6,894 bases of DNA. Source: Allopontixanthobacter sp041741895 (lineage in GTDB: Bacteria > Pseudomonadota > Alphaproteobacteria > Sphingomonadales > Sphingomonadaceae). Positions 6,104 to 6,894 of the stretch are shown piece by piece. The stretch spans positions 1-6,894 of the forward strand of contig JBGSJO010000040.1 in the NCBI GenBank assembly GCA_041741895.1, in the 5' to 3' direction. Every line of letters begins with the position of its first letter. Position 1 is the stretch's first letter. The notes under the pieces were generated by a model. That model was not told the DNA's origin and did no database searches. It was given only the letters and a program-made list of their open reading frames with translations. A program made the position numbers and the translations under genes.

Positions 6104-6364
6104 CCTTACGGCCTGCAAAATGAATTCGGCCGCTAAAAGCCGATTTCAGTTTGGACTGCGGCCCCCACATATGCCGCAAAGCTACTCCGACCCTCTTCTG
6201 GATGGTCTTCACGAGATATGCATCAGCGGCATCGAACGCACTCTCAGCCATCACGCGCAGGGTGATCGATTGGTTATAGACTCGATAAGTAACGGACAAT
6301 CTGTTCATTCAGTAGGATTTTTCGATGCAATAGCCCCACCTTGCCGAGGGAAGCTCGCCCGCCC
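6104..6364. other. Non-coding region between the repeat and envC
   Basis: I see no gene in this stretch. A minus-strand frame (start 6308) runs into the palindromic repeat, has no Shine-Dalgarno and no recognisable domain; the plus-strand frames are equally unconvincing. The 3' end of the envC transcript should enter here, but no hairpin with a T-run is obvious on the minus strand. It may be leftover DNA from the insertion that separates envC from ctpA. Confidence 0.4.
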
Positions 6365-6894
6365 CTAACGCAGATGTTCGAGCGGATTTACCGGTGCGCC
6401 ATCGCGGCGCAATTCCAGCGATACGACCGGCCTGCCGCCACCGGCAACGCCCAGCGGGCCGCCGCCAACCAGCACATCGCCTATTTCGACATCGGTGCGC
6501 GCAAGACCGGTGACCAGGCTGATCCAGCCGCCACCATGTTCGATGATCACGATCCGGTCATAGCCGCGATAGGACCCGGCAAAGACCACGCGCCCGGCAC
6601 CCGGCGCGACCACTTGCGCGCCGGGACGGGGGGACAGCGAAATGCCGTTGCTGGCCCCGCCGCCTTCACCCCGCGCGCCAAACCCGGTCACGGTCCGCCC
6701 GACTACGGGCAGCTGGTACCGGCCAGGCGCGGCAGTGGCGACTGCGGATGCAGATGCGATTGCGGCCGTGCTGACCCGTGCATCTTCCGGCTTTCCCGGG
6801 CGCATTATCGGCCCGGGCAGAGCTGCAAGTTCCTGGCGCAGGGACCCTTCTGCATCCAGCCGGCCCACCAGCGCATCTAGATCGCGCGCTTCCT
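6365..6894 (-). CDS. envC: EnvC-like LytM-domain murein hydrolase activator (3' part)
   Basis: The frame is open to the window edge, so only the C-terminal 176 residues are present; the coiled-coil N-terminus expected of EnvC is outside. The visible part has a linker (EARDLDALVGRLDAEGSLR) and a low-complexity Ala/Ser/Thr stretch, then a LytM/M23 domain from about GRYQLPVVGRTVTGFGARGE to the end, with GAQVVAPGAGRVVFAGSYRG and IVIIEHGGGWISLVTGLA. Active M23 enzymes use His and Asp in HxxxD and further His residues in a final HxH. Here the first site reads ASNGISLSPRPG, the 'AHL' position is VTGLA and the HxH position is VVSLEL, so the zinc ligands are missing. EnvC likewise is a non-catalytic activator of amidases in septal peptidoglycan splitting. 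It normally precedes ctpA; here 1.9 kb intervene. Confidence 0.85.
   Translation of the reverse strand, partial: EARDLDALVGRLDAEGSLRQELAALPGPIMRPGKPEDARVSTAAIASASAVATAAPGRYQLPVVGRTVTGFGARGEGGGASNGISLSPRPGAQVVAPGAGRVVFAGSYRGYDRIVIIEHGGGWISLVTGLARTDVEIGDVLVGGGPLGVAGGGRPVVSLELRRDGAPVNPLEHLR

Noticed and set aside
6057..6308. Minus-strand frame of 83 codons between the repeat and envC
   Set aside because: It runs into the palindromic repeat, lacks a Shine-Dalgarno and resembles no family I know.

Overview
The window looks like chromosomal DNA of a GC-rich alphaproteobacterium, most likely a sphingomonad or erythrobacterium. The basis is the alanine-rich proteins and the minus-strand order envC-like LytM protein, S41 protease (ctpA), dsbB, coq7-like hydroxylase, together with a small Cys-rich exported protein of a type I associate with that order. 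The lineage is inferred from gene content and memory of gene order, not from an rRNA gene or a search.

Layout from right to left, in the direction most genes are transcribed. The 3' end of an envC-like gene (6365-6894, running off the edge) encodes a LytM domain without zinc ligands. Then comes a gap of about 1.9 kb (4491-6364) holding plus-strand accessory DNA. After it the minus-strand run resumes with ctpA (3144-4490), dsbB (2599-3090), a Coq7-family hydroxylase (2072-2602, ATGA overlap with dsbB), an unknown exported protein (1353-1943) and wecB, a non-hydrolysing UDP-GlcNAc 2-epimerase (194-1318). At the left edge, 21 bp past the wecB stop, sits the 3' end of a plus-strand transposase gene (2-172).

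The accessory segment between envC and ctpA carries a two-gene cassette on the opposite strand: a small antitoxin-like protein (frame open 5013-5336) and an AbiEii-family nucleotidyltransferase toxin (5333-5998), joined by an ATGA overlap. The toxin stop lies at the edge of a composite palindromic repeat (5995-6103) whose first hairpin is followed by TTTTT and probably terminates the transcript. The cassette interrupts a pair of cell-wall genes (envC, ctpA) that I expect to be adjacent in relatives, so it is probably an insertion.

The most interesting detail is the start of the antitoxin. A good Shine-Dalgarno and ATG (5005-5020) open a 12-codon frame that stops at 5056, whereas the recognisable antitoxin reads in another frame with no ATG, GTG or TTG before 5094. 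This points to a frameshift, a leader peptide or an unusual start. The core genes concern envelope maintenance (cell division hydrolase control, periplasmic proteolysis, disulfide formation, surface sugar precursors) plus ubiquinone synthesis. I see no tRNA, rRNA, CRISPR array or clearly new system.
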